Assembly: GCF_949987515.2 (NCBI RefSeq)
Contig: NC_082691.1
Location: 62,627,740-62,691,739 of the forward strand
Direction: 5' to 3'
Length of the DNA: 64,000 nt
Source of the DNA: Delphinus delphis
Taxonomy: Eukaryota > Chordata > Mammalia > Artiodactyla > Delphinidae
Shown: in pieces, positions 33,131-43,690 of the stretch
Position numbering within the stretch: position 1 is the first letter of the stretch
How the letters are laid out: each line of letters begins with the position of its first letter
Made by a program: the position numbers and the translations under genes
The notes under the pieces: generated by a model
What the model was told of the DNA's origin: nothing
Seen by the model: the letters and a program-made list of their open reading frames with translations, nothing else
The model's database searches: none

Positions 33131-33524
33131 TCAGACCTCACATATTTAAAATAACCCGGGACCAAAGTTCAGAGTACGTTTTAATAACTACCATAATAAG
33201 TTAAAATAGTAATTCATTTATACTATCAATAATTTGAGTATATATCTGTGATATATGGGATTCTTGAATACCATTGTTAGTAGCCATAATCATACTTCCC
33301 CCAAAGCAAAAGCAAATCATTCCTTCTTAATACAATTTGTGTGGTAATGGCTCAGGAAGGAATTGCATAAACATCGTGGCTAACAGGTCTCTTAAATAGC
33401 TGCTTTTGTCTCTTCCCTCACCTACGTGGGTTTGGGATGGAACAGGTGTTCCAGAGGTCTAAGCACCAGAGACAAGCAAACAAGTCAGGGGAGCCCCAGG
33501 GTCTTGGGTGAAATTTTTAACTTG

Positions 33525-33690
33525 GTGGTTCTCACCCCTCACTGCATATGAGAACCACGTGGGGAGCTTTTAAAACTCCTGGGTACCCCAGACCCATGAA
33601 AGCAGAATCTGTGTGGGGTTGGGCTGAGGCCTCAGGAGTTTCTAAAGCCCTTCAGATAATTCCACTGTGCAGGTGTTTGCAAACTACCGT
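33525..33690 (+). repeat. hAT-type MITE (MER5/MER20 group-like)
   Basis: 'cttggtggttctcacccctcactgcatatgagaaccacgtggggagcttttaaaactcctgggtaccccagacc' and the right end 'cactgtgcaggtgtttgcaaac' match the common mammalian nonautonomous hAT pattern 'agtggttctcaa...agaatcacctggggagctttt'. Confidence 0.6.
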
Positions 33691-34144
33691 TTCAGCCTCG
33701 CCAATCTTCCCCCTCCTTATCTTCACAAAGGGAACGACAGTGATAATATTTTGCACACACTGCAAGTGTTCTATAAATTGTAAAGAGCTAGCCAGGGCTC
33801 TTGCTGTAGTTTGATCACAACGAACTGCCTGGCTGGTGAGGAGTCCTTTATGCATCAATTAAAGTTACCTGTGGTCTTCAAAATTAGGCTTTTTTTTTTT
33901 TTTCTCTCCTACCCACATAGTTTATTCTTCCTGTTTGGTCTAACATGAAGACAAAAGCTCTGAGAAATGAAGAAACAAATGTTCTTTCTGTTGGAAAAAA
34001 CAACTTTGATGCTATCACCTGAGGATTGTGAGGAAATCTGCAACACTCAGAGTCAGCGATCCTTCCTCAATATACTGAGCGCTTGGAAAAGCAACGAGTA
34101 AGACCAAAGAGGATGTTCCTGGTGTCTGACTAAGGCGTGAGAGC
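33691..34144. other. Unique sequence with a T-run
   Basis: A T17 run at 33888-33904. Nothing else recognised. Confidence 0.4.
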
Positions 34145-34390
34145 AAGAGTGGGTGCTTTGAAGTCGGAGAGACCTGGTTTTAAAGCCTCCTTCACCTCCC
34201 CCAGCTGTTTAGTCTTAGGCAAACACGCCCCCTCTCAAGTGTCACTTTTCCCCTCTGAATAACAATGTTACACACTTAACAGGGCTTCTTGGGAGGACTC
34301 AGCGAGATGGGGCATGTGAACCATGTGAACCACAGTGACTGGCATAAAGAAGGCCTTCAGTTAAGGGCAACTTTTATTATTATTGTAGTG
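34145..34390 (+). repeat. MIR SINE
   Basis: Sense modules: 'ggtgctttgaagtcggagagacctggtttt', 'cagctgtttagtcttaggc', 'agggcttcttgggaggactcagcgag', 'cacagtgactggcataaagaagg', 'cttttattattattgtag'. Confidence 0.65.
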
Positions 34391-35904
34391 ACAGTGACCA
34401 TGTCCGGGGGAACTGCTGGTGGGTAAGGGGAGCTCTGGAAAGACTCTGGGACAGGCACCACCATCCCTGGCAGCGCCGATCTTGGGCTGGTGGAAAGGGT
34501 GTTGCTCACTCCTTCTGCCCTTTTCAGAGAATCGGCCTGACATCAGTTTCGCCCTCTGGATTTGTCTTCTCTCTGGACTCTTTCTAGCTTCTTCCTGGGA
34601 CAACTTCTCAGAGCATCTGGAATTCCAAACCCGACTTATACCTGTTTCTGACTGAGGCAGCCACACTAGCACATTTGGTATGAATTAACTGTGTTCTGAA
34701 GATAAGCTCGTGGGAAGACACGCAATCAGCCAAAAGACTCCTCTCACTAACATCAGCTCCACAGAGAGTGGAATCAAGACGGGTTCATCCCAGTCCCAAA
34801 GGAAGAAACACACCCTTTAAAATTAGCAGTTTGGCTGAATTGGTTTTCATAGCTGGTCTTTTCCTTAAAGGGCAAGTGGAAGATGTTAATTTGTCTCACC
34901 AGAACAGGAGACTTGGTCCTTGTTCAATATCTAGGCTTCCCAGCAAACAGTTTCAAAAATGAAAGTGAAGTGTAACAACTTTTTGTGAACCCGGGGCTTT
35001 GCTGTTTAAGGAGCCCAGTAGCATGGCCTGTCTTCTGTGCAGTTCAGTGTCTTTATATCCATTATCTCATTTGTAGTCGCCCCTCACCCATCCTTGGAAG
35101 GAAGTCAGATTCAGTTCTTTCTCTGTCCCCATATGACTGGGACACATAATTTCAGTTTCCCATAAAAAGAAAAAAACAGATAGTAACACTCACTGCAGAG
35201 GCCTGAGAATGACAAGAAAGCAACGTATTAGAAACAGCCAGCACAGCGCTGACACGTAGTAGGCGTTCACCCAGTATCAGTTTCCATCCCTCTCCTCAGA
35301 GGCAGATCCTACATTTCAGGAATTATCTGGAAGATTTGCAATTGCCAGGAAAACTCAGCAGCAGAATACTTTCCCAGCTAGGGAATTGCTTTGTCTCCTC
35401 AAGACATGAAAGCGTTACATGAAGGCCATGCTGATAGGTCTTCCTTCCTTTTGCAGAAATACAATCTAGCGACATGAACCCAGCCAGAAAATTACTCTTA
35501 AACCATGCACATTAGATGTAGTGCTGTCTAAGGTGAGGGTCTATTCTTAAACTCTTCAAGGTGTAGTTTATATTAAAACTAGAATACTTAAACCCAGCAT
35601 CTACATTGGAAAAGACTCTGGTTCTCCAAGGACTCTTCCTCAAGAAAATGGGAATACTAACTAATCTACTGGTGCCGTATCTGAAGCTTACAGAGCAAAG
35701 AGCACAGGAGACAGGAAGCTTGCTGTCTGAGAAGCTATCCAGAAAAAGGCCAATTGACACTGCCTGAACCAAACCACTCCCTAGTGTGGAAAGATCACCT
35801 GACCAGCATTTCCACGTCCCCAGAGGAATACATGGCCACAGGGAAAAAAATAAACCACATAGTTTTATTGCCCTTCATCCAACCTGAAGCTGTTTGCTTC
35901 CACC
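34391..35904. other. Mostly unique sequence
   Basis: A strong acceptor-like tract (ccttctgcccttttcag, ending 34527) precedes an open 42-codon stretch ending in TGA at 34653-34655, judged too weak to call. A short MIR tail (gctgacacgtagtaggcgttcac) lies at 35245-35275. Confidence 0.4.
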
Positions 35905-36082
35905 TGCATTTCTCAACCCTGGATGCCCATCAGATCACCTGGAAAGCTTCAGATTTACTGCATTCCTAAGCCCCACCTCCAAGAGTCTTGAAAGTAATCT
36001 GTTATTTTAAGGTGAAGCCCAAGCAAGTATGTTTGTAACGCCCAGTGGTTCTAACTCGTAGCCAGGTTGAGAACCACTGGCT
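35905..36082 (+). repeat. hAT-type MITE with inverted ends
   Basis: Left 'catttctcaaccctggatgcccatcagatcacctggaaagcttc' and right 'ccaggttgagaaccactggc' are inverted relative to one another. The interior 'aagccccacctccaagag' is typical of the nonautonomous mammalian hAT group. Confidence 0.65.
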
Positions 36083-36239
36083 TAGGTGCCGAGTTTGTTT
36101 TGAGAATATGTCCCCTTAAGTTTCGAGGGATGCTTGGGGCAGCTGACAGGGTCTGGTCATTGCACACAGGAGTGGCCAACCCTTGGCCACATGCTAAGAT
36201 CTGTGACAAGAATCAAATCCACGAAGGTCTACTTTTGGG

Positions 36240-36525
36240 AGAGGTGGTGTGGTATTGTGAGAGAAGCGTGGGTTTGGGGTGTCACAGAACTGGATTAAAC
36301 TATTACCAGCTGTGAGATCCTAAGGAGATAATCTGTTTTGGGATTCAGGGTTTTGGGTTTGTTTTTGTTTTTTTCTGTAAAATGGGGAAAATGGTAACTT
36401 CTTTGCATGGTTGTTGTGAGGATTTTAAAGGGGCTATAACTGAGATAATGTAGGTATGGTACCTTGCAACCTCGCGGAGTGCCAGTATGTCGTAGGTGCT
36501 TGGTATGTGGCTACCATCATTACAC
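36240..36525 (+). repeat. MIR SINE, nearly full length
   Basis: 'tgtcacagaactggattaaac', 'accagctgtgagatcc', 'ctgtaaaatggggaaaatgg', 'catggttgttgtgaggatttt', 'gagtgccagtatgtcgtaggtgcttgg'. A T/G-rich stretch (36345-36375) interrupts it. Confidence 0.65.
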
Positions 36526-36770
36526 AGCACAGGAGATGAAAGGTCATCACAAGGAGCCTTTTAATGGTGGCCTCCCTGGTGGATTTCTTATTATAGTATA
36601 GAAAAGTCATGTCATTCCCCGTACAAATGGATTTTACCACATGAAAGACCTCAGCACACAACGAAGAGATGAACTTAATGAATTTATTTGTGACTATTTG
36701 GCAGAGAACACACCACTGTGATTCACAAAAGGCTAATTATCCAAAATGGGCATTTGTGGGGAAAAATTAC

Positions 36771-36790
36771 ATATATATATATATATATAT
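36771..36790. repeat. (AT)10 microsatellite
   Basis: Uninterrupted AT dinucleotides. Confidence 0.9.
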
Positions 36791-37179
36791 GTTTGTTTTT
36801 CCATTCAGCTACCTAAGGGAAACACTTTGCTGAAACCCAGTGCCATTTTAAGCAAAGCAGAATCATCTATCCCACATTCTAAACTATTTATACCATGTAC
36901 AAATACTGAGCCTCATTCAATCACTTTGGGCTATTCCTTACCATGAGCTGGAACCCCCAGATGGGAAGGGTGGCTTAGATACCCAACCAGGATGGAAGGA
37001 GTTTCAGTCCCTGAACTCCAATCTTGACGTAATTAGGAAAATGACAAACAAATGACTTTTGATTCTTAAGACTCTTTGCATTTACTATGCTGAGCCATAA
37101 TAATTCTTTGAGTCACCTTCATTGGAAGCCATTCTCGAACCACTGATTCCCTGGTCTTTGAGATACCTCTTCCTTATGC

Positions 37180-37315
37180 TTCACCCTACAGATCACTGAT
37201 CCTGGCTATAAACTTCATTAGGACGGGACAGGGTGTTATACACATTTGCATCCCCAGAATTTAATCCCAGTACTGATAACAGTTGGTGCTGAAAAATATT
37301 TAATGAATGAGTAAA
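37180..37315 (+). repeat. L2 LINE 3' tail
   Basis: 'aaacttcattaggacgggacagggtg', 'catttgcatccccagaatttaatcccag', 'gttggtgctgaaaaatatttaatgaatgag'. Confidence 0.6.
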
Positions 37316-37570
37316 CTACTCGGCATCATACTCAGTAACCTTCATAAATCTCTCATTTACTAAAGAAGAGGGGAATCACTTAGAATACACACCAGTTGAC
37401 TAGAATCTACAAAACCTAATACTTCTCCTTTGCATCCACAATGCCTTGATACCTAGATTTGTTGCCTGTGTTTGCTCAAAGAAGAATGTCGGCAAGCTCC
37501 TTTCCTCTGAAGTTTCAAATTTGAGGCCTGAGCACTTTTGTTTTACACCAAAGCTATAACCTCAACTCAG

Positions 37571-37649
37571 GTCTTACTATCGTCTGGAGAGGCTGAGGCA
37601 CAGTTCTCAAGTCTCTCTGACAAACAGCTGAAAGAGCAGGAGCAATTAG
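37571..37649 (+). CDS. Candidate internal coding exon, unrecognised
   Basis: An acceptor-like ataacctcaactcag (37556-37570), with a T-rich tract further upstream (cttttgtttta), precedes 79 bases that end at AATTAG|gtaaggctgg, a good donor (GT 37650-37651). Exactly one frame is open across the whole interval: 26 codons plus one base, starting in phase 0. The other two frames stop. The product is helical-looking and charged (it includes SGEAEAQFSSLSDKQLKEQE), a composition typical of coiled-coil or linker protein. The family is not recognised. It is short, so chance remains likely. It is on the opposite strand to the better candidate at 30731-30855, and neither helps the other. Confidence 0.32.
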
Positions 37650-37684
37650 GTAAGGCTGGAAAATAAGCTCTTTTCTTATTCAAA

Positions 37685-37775
37685 CAACTGCTAGCTATTA
37701 AATGCCCTGCGACCTTATGATTTAATGATTAATCGTTTAATTTAATAAAAATATTATTTTAATTAATAAAAAAGA
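37685..37775. promoter_or_regulatory. AT-rich cluster of homeodomain-like sites
   Basis: Repeated TTTAAT/ATTAAT words (tgatttaatgattaatcg, then ttaatttaataaaaatatt and ttttaattaataaaa) give about six TAAT cores in 90 bp. This may be only AT-rich low complexity. Confidence 0.25.
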
Positions 37776-38369
37776 ATAAGAAAGCCCTCCCTCAAGGAGA
37801 TGATCATCTTCAATCGAGTTCTTTGTTTTCATTTTGTTTCTCCTGGCAAGCACAAAGAACATGAGGCATGCTCTTTCAAAGGAGAAAAATATTTGGGAGA
37901 TTACGCAAGCTAAGTCTTTTGTTCGATTTTTTTTCATCCGTGTGTGCCTTTGTCCACGTGTGCATCTGAAGATGGGGAGTGTAAGGCCAAATCAATAGCT
38001 CTGTCCTGTGCTCACACCAACTATGACCTCTGCCAGAAGAAGCCTGTAAAGTTAAATTTCTTTAGGGTTCTAGAGCTCTGAAGTGCTAAATCACGTATAA
38101 CAAATGTGTTTTGCTCTGGTCCATAGTAAGGATGACAACTGGCATCCCTTAAACTGAACTCAAGATAGAAGGCAATTGCAGAGACCACTCGTGGGAATCT
38201 TTACTTAAAATTAAGACAATGCAGGATCCCTCCACACCCCACAGTTGTGCCTGAAATCGGTACCTGCATAATTGTACTCTACCCCAGGCAGAGTACAACT
38301 GTGAAAGAAAGGCTGTTCCAGTGTGGACTGTTTGACATCAGTCTTTACGCCTGACAATGAAACTCGAGC

Positions 38370-38570
38370 AAAGAGTACAGGATTGCCACCTGCTAACTTT
38401 GGGCAAGCTATTTATCTGAGTATGCCTCAGTTTCCTAATTTGTGAAATGGAGATAACAGTACCTTCCTTAGAGGGTTGTTGTGAAGATTAAATGAGATAA
38501 TACGTGTGAAGAACCTAGCATTGTCCCTGATATTAGATAGATGTGCAATACATACCAAAGTATTTACTGT
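38370..38570 (+). repeat. MIR SINE
   Basis: 'cacctgctaactttgggcaagc', 'tgcctcagtttcctaatttgtgaaatgg', 'agggttgttgtgaagattaaatgag', 'gaacctagcattgtccctg'. Confidence 0.75.
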
Positions 38571-38929
38571 TAAAAACCTGTATTAGGAAGATCAGAAGTT
38601 ACCATTTTTGAAGTTAATCACTCAGTAACTTACAATACACATAATATTTTGTTTTTGTAAAAGAAACATAAGCTTCCTAAAATGTCTTCAGACCTCAGGG
38701 CTGGTCAGTTCTCTTCTGAGGAATCCTCTGAATGGATGTTTTATCCGTAGTCCCCTAGAACAGGACACACAAAAAATGTCATTGCAAGCCAGCTGGCATC
38801 TCAACGCACCAACTCTTTCTACATCAGGCAACGGAGATTAGAAGCAGAGCTGCATCTATTGCCAACACTACCGTGCAAGCCAGAAGCTGCTCACACAGGA
38901 GCAATGAGCTATCTGCATCAGCGAATGAC

Positions 38930-39130
38930 TACGGTACTGTACCTTTCCATCTAACGATCACTTCGGAAAAGTGATGTGACCGAGGCGCTGGGGGCATCTG
39001 CTCAGAAGCCACTGACTAGTCTCCAGCGTTAGCAATCATGATTGGAAGTGAAGCTCTGGGCCACTCCTCCAGCGAGAGCCAACATTGGCTCAGCTCTCCA
39101 TCATTTACGGCCCGCCCATGAGCTTGACTG
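38930..39130. other. CpG-elevated unique segment
   Basis: About nine CpGs in 200 bp (for example cttcgg, gaccgagg, tacggcccgcc), more than in the surroundings. No coherent coding frame on either strand and no repeat recognised. The following DNA to about 39420 is also unique. Confidence 0.35.
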
Positions 39131-39784
39131 CGTTCACAAACCTCATGGGGCACACTTGAAGTTGGCACTAGAAAAAAATTGTCTGCAGGTGCTATTACTT
39201 TACCATCTAAGAGTCACTTTGCTATGGGCATGCAAGGAATCAAGGTGATGTCCTCAGAGCAGTTTCCTGGTGCTGGCGTGTCAGGAGACAGCTTTGATAA
39301 TTTTGGAAACCACACAAGCAGTTCTTTAATGAAGTGGTCTCTGGTGGCTTCAGGACTGACACATGTGACAAACAAAACTGTCTCGGAAGACAGTCACAGA
39401 TTTTTCACTAGGAAATTCTTTAATATATAATATTTGAGCAAACAGAAACTATAATTAATAATATAACAAATACCCAGGTACTCTCTCAATACAGTTTAAG
39501 CAGATCTTAACATTTTGCGTATTTGTTCAAAAATTTGTTTAAAGAGATTAAATACCAAGGTAGAATTTAAGTACCTAATATACCCTTCCCTTCCCCCCAC
39601 AAAAAAACATCCAGAATTTGATGTTTATTATTCCTGTGCATATAGTCGTTCAATTATTGCATCTCTATGCAACCATAAAATATCTACTTTTATTTTTGCT
39701 TGTTTTTTAAAGATAATACAAATTGCGTTAGATGGTATAAATCTTATTGAAACTTGCTTTTCTTGCCCAACATTATGTTGAGCA

Positions 39785-39900
39785 TTGTTTGCAACAGCAA
39801 AAAAAATGGAAAACCACCATCAACAGAAAAATGATTAAACATCCTGTAGCACATTTATATAATAGGATATTGTACAGATGTTAAAATGGATGATGCTTTT
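39785..39900 (+). repeat. LINE-1 ORF2/3' fragment
   Basis: 'gtttgcaacagcaaaaaaaatggaaaac', 'catcaacagaaaaatgattaaac', 'atataataggatattgtacagatgttaaaatgg' follow the L1 ORF2-end consensus order in sense orientation. Confidence 0.6.
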
Positions 39901-39909
39901 CAAAGAACT

Positions 39910-40900
39910 AGCTTTATATTTTGCATGGAATTTCTTCTGCCATACATTAGCAGACTTTCTGGGAGTTTTTCTTAAAAGTGTTTCTTTTAAAAGAAGGACA
40001 GGGCTGGATTTTGGTTTTTTTATCCAAATTTCTGTATTTTAAGAGCAGAGTTCGAACCATTTGCAATTATTCTTATTACTGATAGTTTTGGACTTGATTC
40101 TACTCTCTAATTTTATAATCATTCTTTATTCCTTGCTTCTTTTTTTTTCCTTTCTGCCTTATATCAAGTAGATACATTTTCTGTATTCCCTTTCTTTGTT
40201 GTTGTTCATTTGCTGACTTAGATGCTATAGGTTATATTTCTATTATTTTACTGATGATCCTTTGTGTTGCAAAAAAAGTTACAAAATTACAAAGCTCTGC
40301 CCGAAGACAGAATAGACCTTAGCATTCCTTAACTCCCTCTTAAATATCCCCTCTTCCATCTATAGCTTCTGTTTCCTATTTTAACGCAAAAAATATGGAC
40401 ATTATTTTTATGGTGACTAATTACTCACATTTACCAACATGCTTTATTTACTTGTGTGCTCACCATTAATTCCTGTCTCTCACACTTTGCTTTTGGGTTC
40501 ACCTTTCTTCCTCTTGAGGTATGTCCCTTATACTTCTTTTAGTGAAGTCTGGAGTGCTAAATTATGTCATGGTAAACCTAAAATGTTTTTACTTTGCCTT
40601 CATTCATAACTAATAATTTAGCTATTTTAGCTATTATATAATGCTTTATTTTCCCTCAGCCTATGAAAGATATATCTTCATTGTCTTTTGGCATCTGCTG
40701 TTGCTAACGCAAATTTTGCTGTCAGTTGGTTGTCATTTTATTACAGGCAACCTGCTCGCAGCTCCCTTGAACATAACCAGCTTCTTATAGCATTTAATAT
40801 TTTCTCACCCTTGACATAATTTGGAACAATCTCACACAATGCATTTCGGTATGTGTTTGGTATTACTTAGGTATGGCAAGTGAGGTGCATTTACTGTCTA
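39910..40900 (-). repeat. Possible old LINE-1 sequence, antisense
   Basis: T-rich, with L1-like phrases ('atcaagtagatacattttctg', 'tttgctgacttagatgctataggttat', 'acctttcttcctcttgaggta', 'ttaggtatggcaag'). Too diverged for a firm call. Otherwise nothing recognised. Confidence 0.35.
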
Positions 40901-41050
40901 GGAATTTGAGCCTTTAGAGCTGTTTATCTATCTTCCATGCTCTTTCATTTTTAAAATTGAGATATAATTCACATACCATATAATTCACCATTTGAAGTGT
41001 ACAGTTCAGTGCTTTTTATTTTATTCACAAGGTTGTGCAATCATCACCAA

Positions 41051-41263
41051 TTTTTTTTTTTTTTTTTTTTTGCGGTACGCGGGCCTCTCACTGTTGTGGC
41101 CTCTCGCGTTGTGGAGCACAGGCTCCGGACGCGCAGGCTCAGCGGCCATGGCTCACGGGCCTAGCTGCTCCGCGGCATGTGGGATCTTCCCGGACCGGGG
41201 CCGAACCCGTGTCCCCTGCATCGGCAGGCGGACTCTCAACCACTGCACCACCAGGGAAGCCCC
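41051..41263 (-). mobile_element. CHR-2 type SINE, short form
   Basis: Antisense with a T21 tail and the head 'caccaccagggaagcccc'. TSD atcacca at 41043-41049 and 41264-41270. It has a small deletion next to the B box ('ggaccggggccgaacccg' lacks two bases present in the other copies). Confidence 0.96.
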
Positions 41264-41916
41264 ATCACCAGTATTTAATTACAAAACATTTTCTTTTTTT
41301 TTTCTCACATCTTTATCGGAGTATAATTGCTTCACAATGTTGTGTCAGTTTCTGCTGTACAACAAAGTGAATCAGCTATATGTATACATATATCCCATAT
41401 CCCCTCCCTCTTGAGCCTCCCTCCCCCCCCCCCCATACCATCCCTCTAGGTGGTCACAGAGCACTGATCTGATCTCCCTGTGCTATGCAGCAACTTCCCA
41501 CTAGCCATCCATTTTACATTAGGTACTGTATATATGTCCATGCTACTCTCTCACTTCATCCCAGCTTTCCCTTCCACCCCTGTGTCCTCAAGTCCATCTC
41601 TATGTCTGTGTCTTTATTCCTGCCCTGCCACTAGGTTCATCAGTACAGCTTTTTTAGTTTCCATATATATGAGTTAGCATACAGTATTTGTTTTTCTCTT
41701 TCTGACTTACTTCACTCTGTATGACAGACTCTAGGTCCATCCACTTCACTACAAATAACTCAGTTTCGTTTCTTTTTATGGTTGAGTAATAGTCTATTTT
41801 ATATATGTGCCACATCTTCTTTATCCATTCATCTGTTGATAGACACTTAGGTTGCTTCCATGTCCTGGCTGTTGTATATAGTGCTGCAATGAACAGTGTG
41901 GTACATGTATCTTTTT

Positions 41917-42248
41917 TTTTTTAAGTTGACCATTTTTTGATATAAATTTATTTTTTTTTATTTTTGGCTGTGTTGGGTCTTCGTTGCTGTGCACAGGCTT
42001 TCTCTAGTTGTGGTGAGTGGGCTACTCTTTGTTGCGGTGCACAGGCTTCTCATTGCGGTGGCTTCTCTTGTTGCAGAGCACAAGCTCTAGGCATGCGGGC
42101 TTCAGTGGTTGTGATGCGTGGACTCAGCAGTTGTGGCTCACAGGTTTAGTTGCTCCGCGGCATGTGGGATCTTCCTGGACTAGGGCTCGAACCCGTGTCC
42201 CCTGCATTGGCAGGTGGATTCTTAACCACTGCACCACCAGGGAAGTCC
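41917..42248 (-). mobile_element. CHR-type SINE, long form, nested in the younger L1
   Basis: Antisense, with a T/TTTA tail (some L1-unrelated 'taagttgaccattttttgatata' in the tail region) and the head 'gcaccaccagggaagtcc'. TSD acatgtatcttttt at 41903-41916 and 42249-42262. Removing it rejoins the L1 sequence 'gtacatgtatctttttgaattatag'. Confidence 0.95.
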
Positions 42249-42328
42249 ACATGTATCTTTTTGAATTATAGTTTTCTCAGGGTATATGCCCAGTAGTGGG
42301 ATTGCTAGGTCATATGGTAGTTCTATTT

Positions 42329-43690
42329 TTAGTTTTTTAAGGAACCTCCATACTGTTCTCCATAGTGGGGTATCAAGTTACATTCCCACCAACAGTGCAA
42401 GAGGGTTCCCTTTTCTCCACGCCCTCTCCAGCATTTATTGTTTCTAGATTTTTTGATGATGGCCATTCTGACTGGTGTGAGGTGATACCTCATTGTGGTT
42501 TTGATTTGCATTTCTCTAATGATTAGTGATGTTGAACATCTTTTCATGTGTTTGTTGGCCATCTGTATGTCTACCTGGGAGAAATGTCTATTTAGGTCTT
42601 CTGCCCATTTTTGGACTGGGTTGTTTGTTTTTTTGATATTGTGCTGCATGAGCTGCTTGTATATTTTGGAGATTAATCCTTTGTTAGTTGCTTTGTTTGT
42701 AAATATTTTCTCCCATTCTGAGGGTTGTCTTTTTGTCTTATTTATGGTTTCCTTTGCTGTGGGAAAGCTTTTGAGTTTCCTTAGGTCCCATTTGTTTATT
42801 TTTGTTGTTATTTCCATTTCTCTACAAGGTGGGTCAAAAAGGATCTTGCTGTGATTTATGTCATAGAGTGTTCTGCCTATGTTTTCCTCTAAGAGTTTTA
42901 TAGTGTCTGGCCTTACGTTTAGGTCTTTAATCCATTTTGAATTTATTTTTGTGTATGGTGTTAGGGAGTGTTCTAATTTCATTCTTTTACATGTAGCTGT
43001 CCAGTTTTCCCAGCACCACTTATTGAAGAGGCTGTCTTTTCTCCATTGGATATTCTTGCCTCCTTTGTCAAAGATAAGGTGACCATAGGTGTCACCTATA
43101 TTTTGGGCCAGTACCATACTGTCTTGACTACTGTAGCTTTGTAGTATAGTCTGAAGTCAGGGAGCCTGATTCCTCCATCTCTGTTTTTCTTTCTCAAGAT
43201 TGCTTTGGCTATTCAGGGTCTTTTGTGTTTCCATACAAATTATAAAAATTTTTGTTCTATTTCTGTGAAAAATGCCCTTGGTAATTTGATAGGGATTGCA
43301 TTGAACCTGTAGATTGCTCTGGGTAGTATAGTCATTTTCACAATGTTGATTCTTCTAATCCAAGAACATGGTATATCTCTCCATCTGTATATGTCATCTT
43401 TGATTTCTTTCATCAATGTTTTATAGTTTTCTGCATACAGGTCTTTTGTCTCCTTAGGTAGGTTTATTCCTAGGTATTTTATTCTTTTTGTTGCAATGGT
43501 AAATGGGATTGTTTCCTTAATTTCTCTTTCTGATCTTCGTTGTTAGTGTATAGGAATGCAAGAGATTTCTGTGCATTAATTTTGTATCCTGCAACTTTAC
43601 CAAATTCATTGATTAGTTCTAGTAGTTTTCTGGTGGCATCTTTAGGATTTTCTGTGTATAGTATCATGTCATCGGCAAACAGTGACAGTT
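42329..43690 (-). pseudogene. LINE-1 ORF2 C-terminal remnant
   Basis: ORF2 encodes the L1 endonuclease/reverse transcriptase that copies L1 RNA into DNA at nicked chromosomal target sites. Only the C-terminal half is here. The segment starts within the reverse-transcriptase catalytic loop: the FADDMILY motif (catalytic aspartates) lies within the first ten or so residues, directly inside the insertion junction at 43690, with [13 protein letters not shown] following. A later intact frame of 262 codons (43117-42329) carries the typical L1 C-terminal region, including [19 protein letters not shown] and a Cys/His-rich [11 protein letters not shown] segment (the usual zinc-knuckle-like motif). Frame breaks separate the two parts and the extreme C-terminus, so it is inactive. 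A SINE also sits downstream at 41917-42248. Confidence 0.93.

Larger units (their letters stand above)
41296..43690 (-). mobile_element. Younger LINE-1, 5'-truncated, inserted in the old L1
   Basis: Starts (plus strand) with a T-run and 3' UTR 'cacatctttatcggagtataattgc', continues through a C13 run and the 'ctaggtggtcacagagcac' block, then ORF2 in reverse, and ends inside the reverse-transcriptase region. A perfect 16-bp TSD tacaaaacattttctt at 41280-41295 and 43691-43706 defines the insertion. Length without the nested SINE is about 2.06 kb, so the 5' two thirds of the element, including ORF1, never integrated. Confidence 0.95.

Noticed and set aside
34528..34655. Open stretch to a stop after a strong acceptor (plus strand)
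   Set aside because: About 42 codons with a hydrophobic stretch, but no CpG enrichment, no partner exon and an equally open minus-strand frame.
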